Shown: piece after piece, positions 1-5,729 of the stretch | How the letters are laid out: the number at the start of each line of letters is the position of its first letter | How positions within the stretch are numbered: position 1 is the stretch's first letter | Assembly: GCA_001303885.1 (NCBI GenBank) | Contig: LJUE01000098.1 | Coordinates: forward strand, 1-7,606 | DNA from: Planctomycetes bacterium SM23_32 | GTDB taxonomy: Bacteria > Planctomycetota > Brocadiia > SM23-32 | Reading direction: 5' to 3' | DNA: 7,606 nucleotides | Notes under the pieces: model-generated | Databases searched by the model: none | What the model was told of the DNA's origin: nothing | Seen by the model: only the letters and a program-made list of their open reading frames with translations | Program-made: the position numbers and the translations under genes

Positions 1-13
1 CCTCTTCACTCAT
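1..13 (-). CDS. 5' end of a gene cut by the window edge, probably ruvB
   Basis: Only the first few codons are present. Two tandem ATG codons (16-14 and 13-11, minus strand) are followed by Ser-Glu-Glu before the window ends. An AGGA ribosome-binding sequence lies at 24-21, 7 nt before the second ATG and 4 nt before the first, so the second ATG is preferred. The gene starts about 34 nt after the ruvA stop on the same strand, and ruvB very commonly follows ruvA. The identity as the RuvB branch-migration ATPase is therefore inferred from context; too little protein is visible to recognise it. Confidence 0.45.
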
Positions 14-47
14 CATCGTGTCCTGGGAGGGCCGGGCGCCTGCGGCC

Positions 48-629
48 TCAGCGGGCGAGCGCTGCTTCCACCAGCTTCTGGCGGTCGGCATCCGGGCCGA
101 GCCTCTCGACGGCGGCGCGCACGGCCCGTTCCGCGCCGGCCCGGGACTCGCCCAGTGCCATGAGCGCCTGGACGGCGTCCCGCACGTTCTGGCTGGCCGT
201 GGATGCTGCGGCGGCGACGGGCAGCTCCTTGACGGCGCCCTGAAGCTCGGCCACCAGGCGCCGCGCCGTCTTCGCCCCTATGCCCTTCACCATGCTTGCC
301 AGGGCGTCGGTGTCCTCGTCCAGGATGTAGCGCTTGAACTCGGCCGGCCGGCAACTGCTCAGCACCCGGAGGGCCACCGCCGGGCCGATCTGGCTGACGC
401 CGAGCAGCATGCGGAACAGCTCTCGCTCCTGCTCCGTGGCGAAAGCGTAGAGGCTCAGGCCGTCGTCGCGCAAGTGCAGGTGGGTCAACAGGCGCACCTG
501 CCTGCCCTCGCGGGGCAGGGCCTCGTAGGTGGACAGGGGGATCTGGGCCTGAAAGCCGACTCCGGCGACCTGGACGGTTGCGGTGGCCGGTGTCTTGGCA
601 GCCAGTATGCCCTGCAGGAACTCGATCAT
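48..629 (-). CDS. ruvA: Holliday junction branch migration protein RuvA
   Basis: RuvA is the DNA-binding subunit that tetramerises on Holliday junctions and loads RuvB rings for branch migration in recombinational repair. The 193-residue protein has the usual length and three domains. The N-terminal OB fold begins MIEFLQG and carries an acidic pair D55-D56, where E. coli has its E55/D56 acidic pin. Two helix-hairpin-helix motifs follow: VSQIGPAVALRVL (78-90) and VKGIGAKTARRLVAEL (114-129). After an Ala-rich linker (about 137-147) comes the small domain III that contacts RuvB (148-193). The reading frame is open upstream to 785, but residues before MIEF do not look like RuvA. The chosen ATG overlaps the upstream gene's TGA as ATGA, which suggests translational coupling. 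An AGGAG-like sequence at 642-647 sits rather far upstream (12 nt). Identification is firm. Confidence 0.96.
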   Translation of the reverse strand: MIEFLQGILAAKTPATATVQVAGVGFQAQIPLSTYEALPREGRQVRLLTHLHLRDDGLSLYAFATEQERELFRMLLGVSQIGPAVALRVLSSCRPAEFKRYILDEDTDALASMVKGIGAKTARRLVAELQGAVKELPVAAAASTASQNVRDAVQALMALGESRAGAERAVRAAVERLGPDADRQKLVEAALAR

Positions 630-1948
630 CCGGGGTCGCTGCTCCTGAGCGAGAGCCCGAGGGCGGCCAGTTTCGTCTTGACCTCGTTGAGGCTCGTGCT
701 GCCGAAGTTCGGCACGGCCAGCAGCTGCTCCTCGGTGTGCTGGATGAGCTGACCGATCACCTTCACCTCCAGGCGCTCCATGCACTTGCGGGCCCGCGTG
801 GCGAGGTCAAGGGTCTCGACGGGCCGCTGGAGCTTCTCCCGGACGACCGGGTCCAGCCCTGCCAGCAGGCCGGCCTCCGCCCCGGACCCCTCGCCGAGTT
901 CCAGATCGTAGCGGGACAGCAGCTGCTCGATCTCTTCCAGGCTCGTGTCGCCGAAGTTGCGCTCGTTGAGCAGTTCGTCGCGCGTGAGCCTGGTCAGCCC
1001 GCCCAGTGTGGTCACGTCCCTGCGCTCCAGGGCGCTGCGGCTGCGCGAACTCAGCTCGAAATTGCTCACCGGCAGGCTGAAGATCTCCTCCAGCCGGCGC
1101 ATGCGGCGGGTCTTGGCGATGTCCACGAACATGGTCAGCGACGATTCGGTGTCCTTCAGGTAGAGCTGTGCCTGCTTGTGCCGGGGGTCTATGGCCAGCA
1201 CGCGCTTGTAGCAGTCTATGGCCTCGTAGTAGTGGCCGTGGTCTTCGTAGAGGACCCCCAGGTTCATCAGCGCGCCGACGAAGGTGGGATGGAGGCCGGC
1301 GCACTTGCGGTAGAGCTCCAAGGCGCGCTCGTCCTCGCCGTTGATGTCGCAGTTCAGGGCCAGGCGGAACAGGCTCGGCGCGTGCTCGGGCTCCAGCTCC
1401 AGGGCCCCCTCGTAGTGCTCCATTGCCTCGCCGTAATCGCCGTTGCACTCGGCCACCCGTCCCCTGGCGTAAAGCAGGCCGGCGGACGGCTCGGCCTTGG
1501 CGTGGGCCTTCAGCAGGGCTTCCGCCTCCTCGGGCTGGCGCAACTCGCAGTGGGCCTCCACCATGAGCACGTCGGTGTCGAGGTCCTCGTCGCTGACGCG
1601 GCCGGTCTCCAGGTGGCTCAGGGCCTCCCGCTCACGCCTCATCTTCAGGCAGGCGCGCCCCAGGAAGTGAGCCGCCGTCTTGCGGGTGCGCACGGCCCCG
1701 AGCAGCTCGGCTGCCCTGGCGTAGTTGCCCCGCGCAAGCTGCAGGATGCCGAGCTTCTCGCTCAGGTCGCGCTGCTCGTCGTCCTTGGCGCCCTCCAGCC
1801 TGGCCGTCATCTGCTTGATGCGCTCGTCGGTCAGGTCAACGCTGGCGTAGCTGTCGTAGATGAGGGCCGTCAGTTCGTCGTAGTTGTCGCGGTCGAGGGG
1901 CCCGGCCAGGAGCTCGTCCAGGCTTCGCTCCCCGGATGTTGTTGCCAT
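626..1948 (-). CDS. TPR protein with two C-terminal RNA polymerase alphaCTD-like domains
   Basis: This 440-residue protein of unknown function begins with TPR helices. Three clean, contiguous 34-residue units occupy 158-191, 192-225 and 226-259, and about three degenerate units lie between 62 and 157. Two modules resembling the RNA polymerase alpha-subunit C-terminal domain follow, at about 292-352 and 376-435. The second aligns closely with E. coli alphaCTD, including PVETLDL, ATRARKC and VPNFGSTSLNEVK. The equivalent of DNA-contacting R265 is present in both (R302, R385). The equivalents of G296, S299 and E302 are also kept (G333/S336/E339 and G416/S419/E422). N268 is replaced (S305, K388), and K298 becomes Thr in both. 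No polymerase-assembly domain, signal peptide or membrane segment is seen. The start is supported by AAGG at 1955-1958, 6 nt upstream. The gene leads the ruvA unit. A transcription-linked or DNA-binding scaffold role is inference; the domains themselves are clear. Confidence 0.9.
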   Translation of the reverse strand: MATTSGERSLDELLAGPLDRDNYDELTALIYDSYASVDLTDERIKQMTARLEGAKDDEQRDLSEKLGILQLARGNYARAAELLGAVRTRKTAAHFLGRACLKMRREREALSHLETGRVSDEDLDTDVLMVEAHCELRQPEEAEALLKAHAKAEPSAGLLYARGRVAECNGDYGEAMEHYEGALELEPEHAPSLFRLALNCDINGEDERALELYRKCAGLHPTFVGALMNLGVLYEDHGHYYEAIDCYKRVLAIDPRHKQAQLYLKDTESSLTMFVDIAKTRRMRRLEEIFSLPVSNFELSSRSRSALERRDVTTLGGLTRLTRDELLNERNFGDTSLEEIEQLLSRYDLELGEGSGAEAGLLAGLDPVVREKLQRPVETLDLATRARKCMERLEVKVIGQLIQHTEEQLLAVPNFGSTSLNEVKTKLAALGLSLRSSDPG

Positions 1949-1954
1949 GGCTGA

Positions 1955-1958
1955 CCTT
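1955..1958 (-). promoter_or_regulatory. Ribosome binding site of the TPR-alphaCTD gene
   Basis: AAGG on the minus strand lies 6 nt before the ATG at 1948 and fixes that start. It overlaps the TAA stop (1959-1957) of a possible 13-codon leader ORF, so the two could interfere if the leader is translated. Confidence 0.6.
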
Positions 1959-2026
1959 AGGGAAAGAGGTCGGGAAAAGCGGGTAACCGTGAGGGCATGC
2001 GGACGAAGCGCCTACAAGCTCGCCGT

Positions 2027-2055
2027 ACGGTACCAAAAACGTTGACCACTGTCAA
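2027..2055 (-). promoter_or_regulatory. Predicted sigma70-type promoter for the TPR-alphaCTD/ruvA unit
   Basis: Reading the minus strand, a perfect TTGACA -35 box (2055-2050) is followed by a 17-nt spacer and TACCGT (2032-2027). The spacer ends in TGG, giving an extended -10 (TGn). Transcription would start near 2020, leaving a leader of roughly 72 nt before the ATG at 1948. The -35 overlaps that of the divergent kdsA promoter, so the two polymerases probably cannot bind together. The -10 matches the consensus at only 3 of 6 positions. Confidence 0.6.
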
Positions 2056-2070
2056 GCTATCTGGTATCCT
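2042..2070 (+). promoter_or_regulatory. Predicted sigma70-type promoter for kdsA-nadD
   Basis: TTGACC (2042-2047), a 17-nt spacer and TATCCT (2065-2070) form a close match to the housekeeping consensus. The spacer ends in TGG, adding an extended -10. Transcription would begin near 2077, about 51 nt before the kdsA ATG. The -35 is shared with the divergent promoter through the inverted repeat TTGAC-N4-GTCAA (2042-2055). Confidence 0.68.
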
Positions 2071-2072
2071 GC

Positions 2073-2084
2073 CGCCGGCCGGCG
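2073..2084. repeat. Perfect 12-bp palindrome at the predicted kdsA transcription start
   Basis: CGCCGGCCGGCG is self-complementary and covers the expected +1 position of the kdsA promoter. It could be an operator half-site pair or may simply reflect GC-rich sequence. No known repressor motif is recognised. Confidence 0.35.
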
Positions 2085-2127
2085 CGGTGCGCTCGCCCGT
2101 CCCTCCGACACGGATCGGCTCGCCCCC

Positions 2128-2955
2128 ATGGGTCAGGTAGCCATCACGGACAGCGTCAGCGTCGGCGACGGCCGGCCCCTGCTCGTCGTCGCCGGCCCCT
2201 GCGTTATCGAAGGGCGGCAGCTCTGCCTGGACGTGGCGGGGCGCCTGAAGGAGGCGTGCTCTCAGGTCGGGCTGCCCTACGTCTTCAAGGCGTCGTTCGA
2301 CAAGGCCAACCGGACCAGCGTCTCGTCCTTCCGCGGCGTCGGCCTGGAGGAGGGGCTCCGCGTGCTGGGCGAGGTCAGAGAGCAGGTCGGCGTGCCCGTC
2401 CTCACCGACGTGCATCTGCCGTCCCAGGCCGAGGCGGCGGCCCGGGTGGTGGACGTGCTCCAGATCCCGGCCTTCCTGTGCCGGCAGACGGACCTGATCA
2501 CGGCGGCCGGGCGCACGGGGCTGCCTGTGAACCTGAAGAAGGGCCAGTTCATGGCCCCCGAAGACATGGCCCGCGCCGCCGAGAAGGTCGCCTCCACCGG
2601 CAACAACCGCGTCCTGCTCTGCGAGCGGGGCACCTGCTTCGGCTACCACGACCTGGTGGTGGACATGCGCTCGATCGTGCGCATGAAGGCCATCGGCTAT
2701 CCCGTGCTCTTCGACGCCACCCACTCCACGCAGCAGCCGGGCGCCCTCGGCACCGAGAGCGGCGGACAGAGCGAGATGGTGGCCCCGCTGGCCGCAGCCG
2801 CCGTGGCGCCGGGGGCCGACGGGGTGTTCGTCGAGACCCACCCCGACCCCGACCGGGCGCTCTCCGACGCCCGGACGATGCTTCAACTGGACGCCGTGCC
2901 CCACCTGCTGGAGCGGCTCAAGGCCATCGCCGCGCTCTCGGGGAAGCCTCAATGA
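2128..2955 (+). CDS. kdsA: 3-deoxy-8-phosphooctulonate (KDO-8-P) synthase, metal-dependent type
   Basis: KdsA condenses phosphoenolpyruvate with arabinose 5-phosphate to make KDO-8-phosphate, the cytoplasmic precursor of the Kdo sugar in lipopolysaccharide. The 275-residue protein is a single TIM-barrel synthase of normal length. Family signatures include YVFKASFDKANRTS (51-64), TDVH (93-96), PAFLCRQTDL (114-123) and FVETHPDPD (234-242). The metal ligands of the Aquifex enzyme (C11, H185, E222, D233) correspond to C25, H199, E236 and D247 with identical spacing. The sequence AGPCVIE around C25 has Cys where the E. coli metal-independent enzyme has Asn, which places this protein in the metal-dependent class. 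No strong Shine-Dalgarno sequence precedes the ATG, but the protein's N-terminal length fits the family. The stop overlaps the nadD start as ATGA. A strong promoter lies upstream at 2042-2070. Confidence 0.96.
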   Translation: MGQVAITDSVSVGDGRPLLVVAGPCVIEGRQLCLDVAGRLKEACSQVGLPYVFKASFDKANRTSVSSFRGVGLEEGLRVLGEVREQVGVPVLTDVHLPSQAEAAARVVDVLQIPAFLCRQTDLITAAGRTGLPVNLKKGQFMAPEDMARAAEKVASTGNNRVLLCERGTCFGYHDLVVDMRSIVRMKAIGYPVLFDATHSTQQPGALGTESGGQSEMVAPLAAAAVAPGADGVFVETHPDPDRALSDARTMLQLDAVPHLLERLKAIAALSGKPQ

Positions 2956-3572
2956 GCGCGATAGGCATCTTCGGTGGCTCGTTCGACCCCATCCACACGG
3001 CCCACCTGATCCTGGCCGAGTTCGCGTGGGCTGAGCGCGGCCTCGACGCGGTGCGCTTCGTTCCCGCGGCGCAGCCGCCGCACAAGTCCGCGCGGCCGCT
3101 CACTGCCGCCGAACACAGGCTGCGCATGGTCCAGCTCGCCGTGCAGGGCAACCCGGCGTTCGTCGCGGACCCGGTCGAGCTGGAACGCGACGGCCCGTCT
3201 TACACGCTGGTGACGGTGCGTGAGCTGAAGGAGCGACTCGGCGCTGAGGCGGAGCTCTACCTGATCGTCGGCGCCGACAGCCTGCACGAGATGCCCACAT
3301 GGTGGCGGGCCGAGGAGCTGGTGCGCGAGGTGAGGCTCATCGCGTTCGGCCGGCCCGGCCACGCGGTGGCGGACGGGCTGGCCGAGCTGGCGGCGCTCTA
3401 CGGGCAGCGGTGGGCGCGCGAGACGGCCGCACTGGCCGTGGAGGCGCCCCTGATGGACATCTCGGCCACCATGATCCGCCGCCGCGTGAGGGCGGGGCAG
3501 TCCGTCCGTTACCTCGTGCCGGACGCCGTGCGGGGCTACATCCTCCAGCACGCCCTGTACTCGGGACAATAG
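2952..3572 (+). CDS. nadD: Nicotinate (nicotinamide) mononucleotide adenylyltransferase
   Basis: NadD transfers AMP from ATP to nicotinate mononucleotide, giving deamido-NAD in the cytoplasmic NAD synthesis and salvage pathway. The 206-residue protein has the nucleotidyltransferase fold. The N-terminal ATP-binding motif is GIFGGSFDPIHTAHL (5-19) with H15 and H18, and the C-terminal ISATMIRRR motif (170-178) matches the family ISxTxxR signature. VPAAQPPHK and GADSLHEMPTWW are also typical of bacterial NadD. The frame is open far upstream inside kdsA, but the ATG at 2952 begins the conserved core and forms an ATGA overlap with the kdsA stop. GGGGA at 2940-2944 is a plausible ribosome binding site. 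The TAG stop lies inside the left end of an inverted-repeat element. Pairing with kdsA probably reflects co-transcription rather than a shared pathway. Confidence 0.96.
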   Translation: MSAIGIFGGSFDPIHTAHLILAEFAWAERGLDAVRFVPAAQPPHKSARPLTAAEHRLRMVQLAVQGNPAFVADPVELERDGPSYTLVTVRELKERLGAEAELYLIVGADSLHEMPTWWRAEELVREVRLIAFGRPGHAVADGLAELAALYGQRWARETAALAVEAPLMDISATMIRRRVRAGQSVRYLVPDAVRGYILQHALYSGQ

Positions 3573-3662
3573 GGGCAGTTGCGTATTCCGGGTCTTGAGG
3601 CCGGTCTGCGGTCGAGAAGGCCTGTCGAGGCCGAACAGCGGAAACAGGTGACTGCCCCTATT
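3568..3662. repeat. REP-like inverted-repeat element between convergent nadD and rsgA
   Basis: AATAGGGGCAGT (3568-3579) recurs as its exact reverse complement at 3651-3662, enclosing 71 nt. Inside, TTCCG (3586-3590) and CGGAA (3639-3643) extend the symmetry imperfectly. GGCCT-GTCG-AGGCC (3619-3632) is a perfect 5-bp stem with a 4-nt loop. The left end contains the nadD TAG stop, and the right end contains the rsgA TAG stop on the other strand. The terminal sequence, read inward from the right as AATAGGGGCAGTCACCTG, resembles from memory the dispersed palindromes linked to REP-associated tyrosine transposases; this is unverified. It may also end transcription in both directions, although no U-tract of a classical intrinsic terminator is present. 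Confidence 0.75.
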
Positions 3663-4689
3663 CTTCGTCCTCTTCGGCCAGCTCGCGGCGAGCGCGGCGG
3701 CCCAGGTCCTGCCTGCGCTTGCGGCGGCTCGGGACGCGCTTGTGCCGGGATATCTGCTCTTCGGGCTCCTCCACGTCCGTGGCCCGGGGCACCTCGGGGG
3801 TCTCGACGGACTCCAGGATCCGCAGGTAGCTCTCGTAGCGCCAGCGCGACAGCTCGCCGCGCTCCAGCGCCCGCTTGACCGCGCAGTCGGGCTCGTGCGT
3901 GTGCACGCAGTCAGGCATGCGGCATTCGTGCGACAGCTCCCATATGCGCGGGAAGAACTGCGCCACCTCGTGCTTCTCGATCTCCCAGAGCGTGAACTCC
4001 CGGATGCCCGGCGTGTCCACGACGTAGCCCCCGATCTCCAGCTTCAGCAGCGAGACCGAGGAGGTCGTGTGGCGGCCCTTGGTGCTGACAGGTGCCGTCC
4101 TGAGCGCCAGTCCCGGCTGGATGGCATTCAGCAGCGAGGACTTGCCCACCCCGCTGTGGCCTGCCAGCACGGTGCTCTTGCCGCGCAGGACGTCCTTGAG
4201 CGCCTCCAGCCCCACGCGCTGCGTGGCGCTGGTCAGCAGCACGGGGTAGTCCAGGTCCTCGTAGGCGGCCACGACGTGACGGTACTCGGATTCATCCTCG
4301 GCCAGGTCTGTCTTATTGATGCAGATGACGGGTTCGAGGCCGCCGGCTTCGCCGGCAATGACGTAGCGGTCAATAATGCCGGCCGTCAGGGGGGGCTTGC
4401 GGACCGAGGCCACGATGAGGAGCCGGTCTACGTTGGCCACGATCACGTGCTCGGTGTGCACGTCGCGGGGCAGGCGACGGGAGAGCTTGGTGTGGCGGGG
4501 TAAGACCTTCTCGATGACGCCCTCGTCGGCCTCGGTGGGCTCGAAGACCACGCGGTCGCCGACGGCCAGCGGTTTCGACTCGCCGGTGTCGCTCTCGATC
4601 AGACGTCCCCGCGCCGTGCACGTGTAGCTGCTGCCCTCGGCGTCCACCTCGCAGAGGACCGAGCGAATCCTGGTGACGACTCCTTCCAT
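3658..4689 (-). CDS. rsgA: Ribosome small subunit-dependent GTPase RsgA
   Basis: RsgA (YjeQ/YloQ) is a circularly permuted GTPase that checks late maturation of the 30S ribosomal subunit. The 343-residue protein shows an N-terminal OB-fold region (about 1-70). The permuted GTPase motifs follow in order: NKTD (125-128, G4), TSA (153-155, G5), GHSGVGKSS (177-185, P-loop), GRHTT (205-209, G2) and DTPG (225-228, G3). A zinc knuckle uses C256, C261, H263 and C269, with the same spacing as E. coli C297/C302/H304/C310. The tail from about 315 to 336 is strongly Arg/Lys-rich, perhaps for rRNA contact, and ends acidic. The frame stays open to 5235, but MEGVVTRIRS is the natural family start and the upstream residues overlap holB out of frame. 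The start lies 8 nt after the holB stop. The TAG stop is supplied by the flanking inverted repeat. Confidence 0.96.
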   Translation of the reverse strand: MEGVVTRIRSVLCEVDAEGSSYTCTARGRLIESDTGESKPLAVGDRVVFEPTEADEGVIEKVLPRHTKLSRRLPRDVHTEHVIVANVDRLLIVASVRKPPLTAGIIDRYVIAGEAGGLEPVICINKTDLAEDESEYRHVVAAYEDLDYPVLLTSATQRVGLEALKDVLRGKSTVLAGHSGVGKSSLLNAIQPGLALRTAPVSTKGRHTTSSVSLLKLEIGGYVVDTPGIREFTLWEIEKHEVAQFFPRIWELSHECRMPDCVHTHEPDCAVKRALERGELSRWRYESYLRILESVETPEVPRATDVEEPEEQISRHKRVPSRRKRRQDLGRRARRELAEEDEE

Positions 4690-4697
4690 GGGCGGGG

Positions 4698-5717
4698 TCA
4701 GGTCGGGGGCTCTTCCAGGCGACCCAGGCGTGTGAACAGGTCGTCGAGGGCCAGGCGGCGGTTCGCATTGGCGCCGACGCGCTCGATGGCCTCCAGCACC
4801 ACGTCGGCGCGGTCCAGGAAGGCATCCGGCGAGGCGCCCGCAGCGGCCCCCCGCACCTGCTCCTCGGCAAAGGCGTTGAACAGGTCGCACTCGGCCCGCC
4901 CGGACGCGGCGGCCAGGGCGGCGTCGCGGTAGTATGCCAGCGCGCATTCGAGCAGCTCCTGCAGGTCGTCCCTGCCGGCCGGACCCGCACCGGGGGCGTT
5001 CTCGAGAAACCAGTCCGAAAGCGCGAAGTTCTGCTTCGTCGTGACGTGCAGCAGGCGCTCGACCATCTGCCGATTGAACTCGGCCAGGCCGGCCGAGCGG
5101 AGCCGTTCCGCCAGGCCGGGGCTGCCCCACGCCCGGCGCGCCAGCCAGGAGGCGTCGCGCGCCTCCATGCCGGACTCCTGGAGGCGCCGCTCCAGCACGT
5201 CGGCCGGGAGGTTGGCGAACCGGACGATGCGGCACCGGCTGACGATGGTCTGCGGGATGTCGCGCAGGCTGGCGGCCAGGAGCACGAAAACGCAGCCGCC
5301 CGGCGGCTCCTCGAGCGTCTTCAGGAAGCAGTTCGCAGCGTCAATGCTCATCCGGTCCGCGTCCCGGATGATGAAGACCCGGCGGGGGCCGCGCACGGGC
5401 CGCAGCGAGGCCGTGGCCTGGACGTTCTGGACGGCCTTGATGGGGAAGAGCTGCCGGCCCGGCGGCAGGCCCAGCTCCTCGCAGTCGGGGTGGCGGCCGG
5501 CCTGGCAGAGGCGGCAGTCCTGGCAATCGCCGCAGTAGTCATCGGGCGCCTCGGCGGCGCGGCACAGCAGCGCCCGGGCCAGCTCCCTGGCCACATCCAG
5601 TCGGCCGGTCCCTTCCGAACCGAGGAACAGCATCGCGTGCGGCAGCCGTCCGGCGCGCAAGGCAGCGCGGAGGCCCCGGACCGTCGCCTGCTGCTCCGCT
5701 GCGTTCTCGAAGGCCAT
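4698..5717 (-). CDS. holB: DNA polymerase III delta-prime (clamp loader) subunit
   Basis: Delta-prime is a fixed subunit of the clamp-loader complex that places the beta sliding clamp on primed DNA. The 339-residue protein is close to the E. coli length. It has an AAA+ region with a degenerate Walker A, GSEGTGR (33-39), in which the catalytic Lys is Arg, consistent with a non-hydrolysing subunit. A four-cysteine zinc module follows (C62, C65, C68, C71, with C79 nearby). Further signatures are IIRDADRMSIDAANCFLKTLEEPP (within 116-139) and the SRC arginine-finger motif (160-162). The C-terminal helical collar region (about 230-339) is divergent. The preserved SRC and defective P-loop favour delta-prime over the gamma/tau subunit DnaX. 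It starts 12 nt after the lipoyl-domain gene. The frequent partner tmk is not adjacent. Confidence 0.9.
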   Translation of the reverse strand: MAFENAAEQQATVRGLRAALRAGRLPHAMLFLGSEGTGRLDVARELARALLCRAAEAPDDYCGDCQDCRLCQAGRHPDCEELGLPPGRQLFPIKAVQNVQATASLRPVRGPRRVFIIRDADRMSIDAANCFLKTLEEPPGGCVFVLLAASLRDIPQTIVSRCRIVRFANLPADVLERRLQESGMEARDASWLARRAWGSPGLAERLRSAGLAEFNRQMVERLLHVTTKQNFALSDWFLENAPGAGPAGRDDLQELLECALAYYRDAALAAASGRAECDLFNAFAEEQVRGAAAGASPDAFLDRADVVLEAIERVGANANRRLALDDLFTRLGRLEEPPT

Positions 5718-5729
5718 CTGTCGCGTGCG

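Noticed and set aside
630..785. N-terminal extension of the ruvA reading frame
   Set aside because: RuvA proteins begin with the OB-fold sequence at MIEF; the extension lies out of frame over the second alphaCTD-like domain.
578..1954. 458-residue plus-strand open frame opposite the TPR-alphaCTD gene
   Set aside because: It is a GC-rich antisense shadow with Val/Leu/Gln-rich low-complexity protein and no recognisable motif; the minus strand encodes clear domains.
2023..2034. Overlapping palindromes CCGTACGG and GGTACC in the divergent promoter region
   Set aside because: They overlap the predicted -10 of the leftward promoter but are short and lack any matching second site; not enough to call an operator.
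1957..2952. 331-residue minus-strand open frame opposite kdsA
   Set aside because: It lies antisense to kdsA, whose active-site residues are all intact, and its sequence shows no motif. Its last 13 codons are discussed separately as a possible leader peptide.
3568..3662. Classical Rho-independent terminator
   Set aside because: The 12-bp arms are separated by 71 nt and no U-tract follows either arm, so it was called a REP-like repeat with only possible terminator activity.
4690..5235. Long N-terminal extension of the rsgA reading frame
   Set aside because: The extra residues overlap holB in another frame, are Arg/Gly/Pro-rich, and precede a natural RsgA start at 4689.
4698..5717. Alternative reading of holB as DnaX (gamma/tau)
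   Set aside because: The P-loop lysine is replaced by Arg and the protein is short, while SRC is present, which fits delta-prime better than an ATP-hydrolysing subunit.
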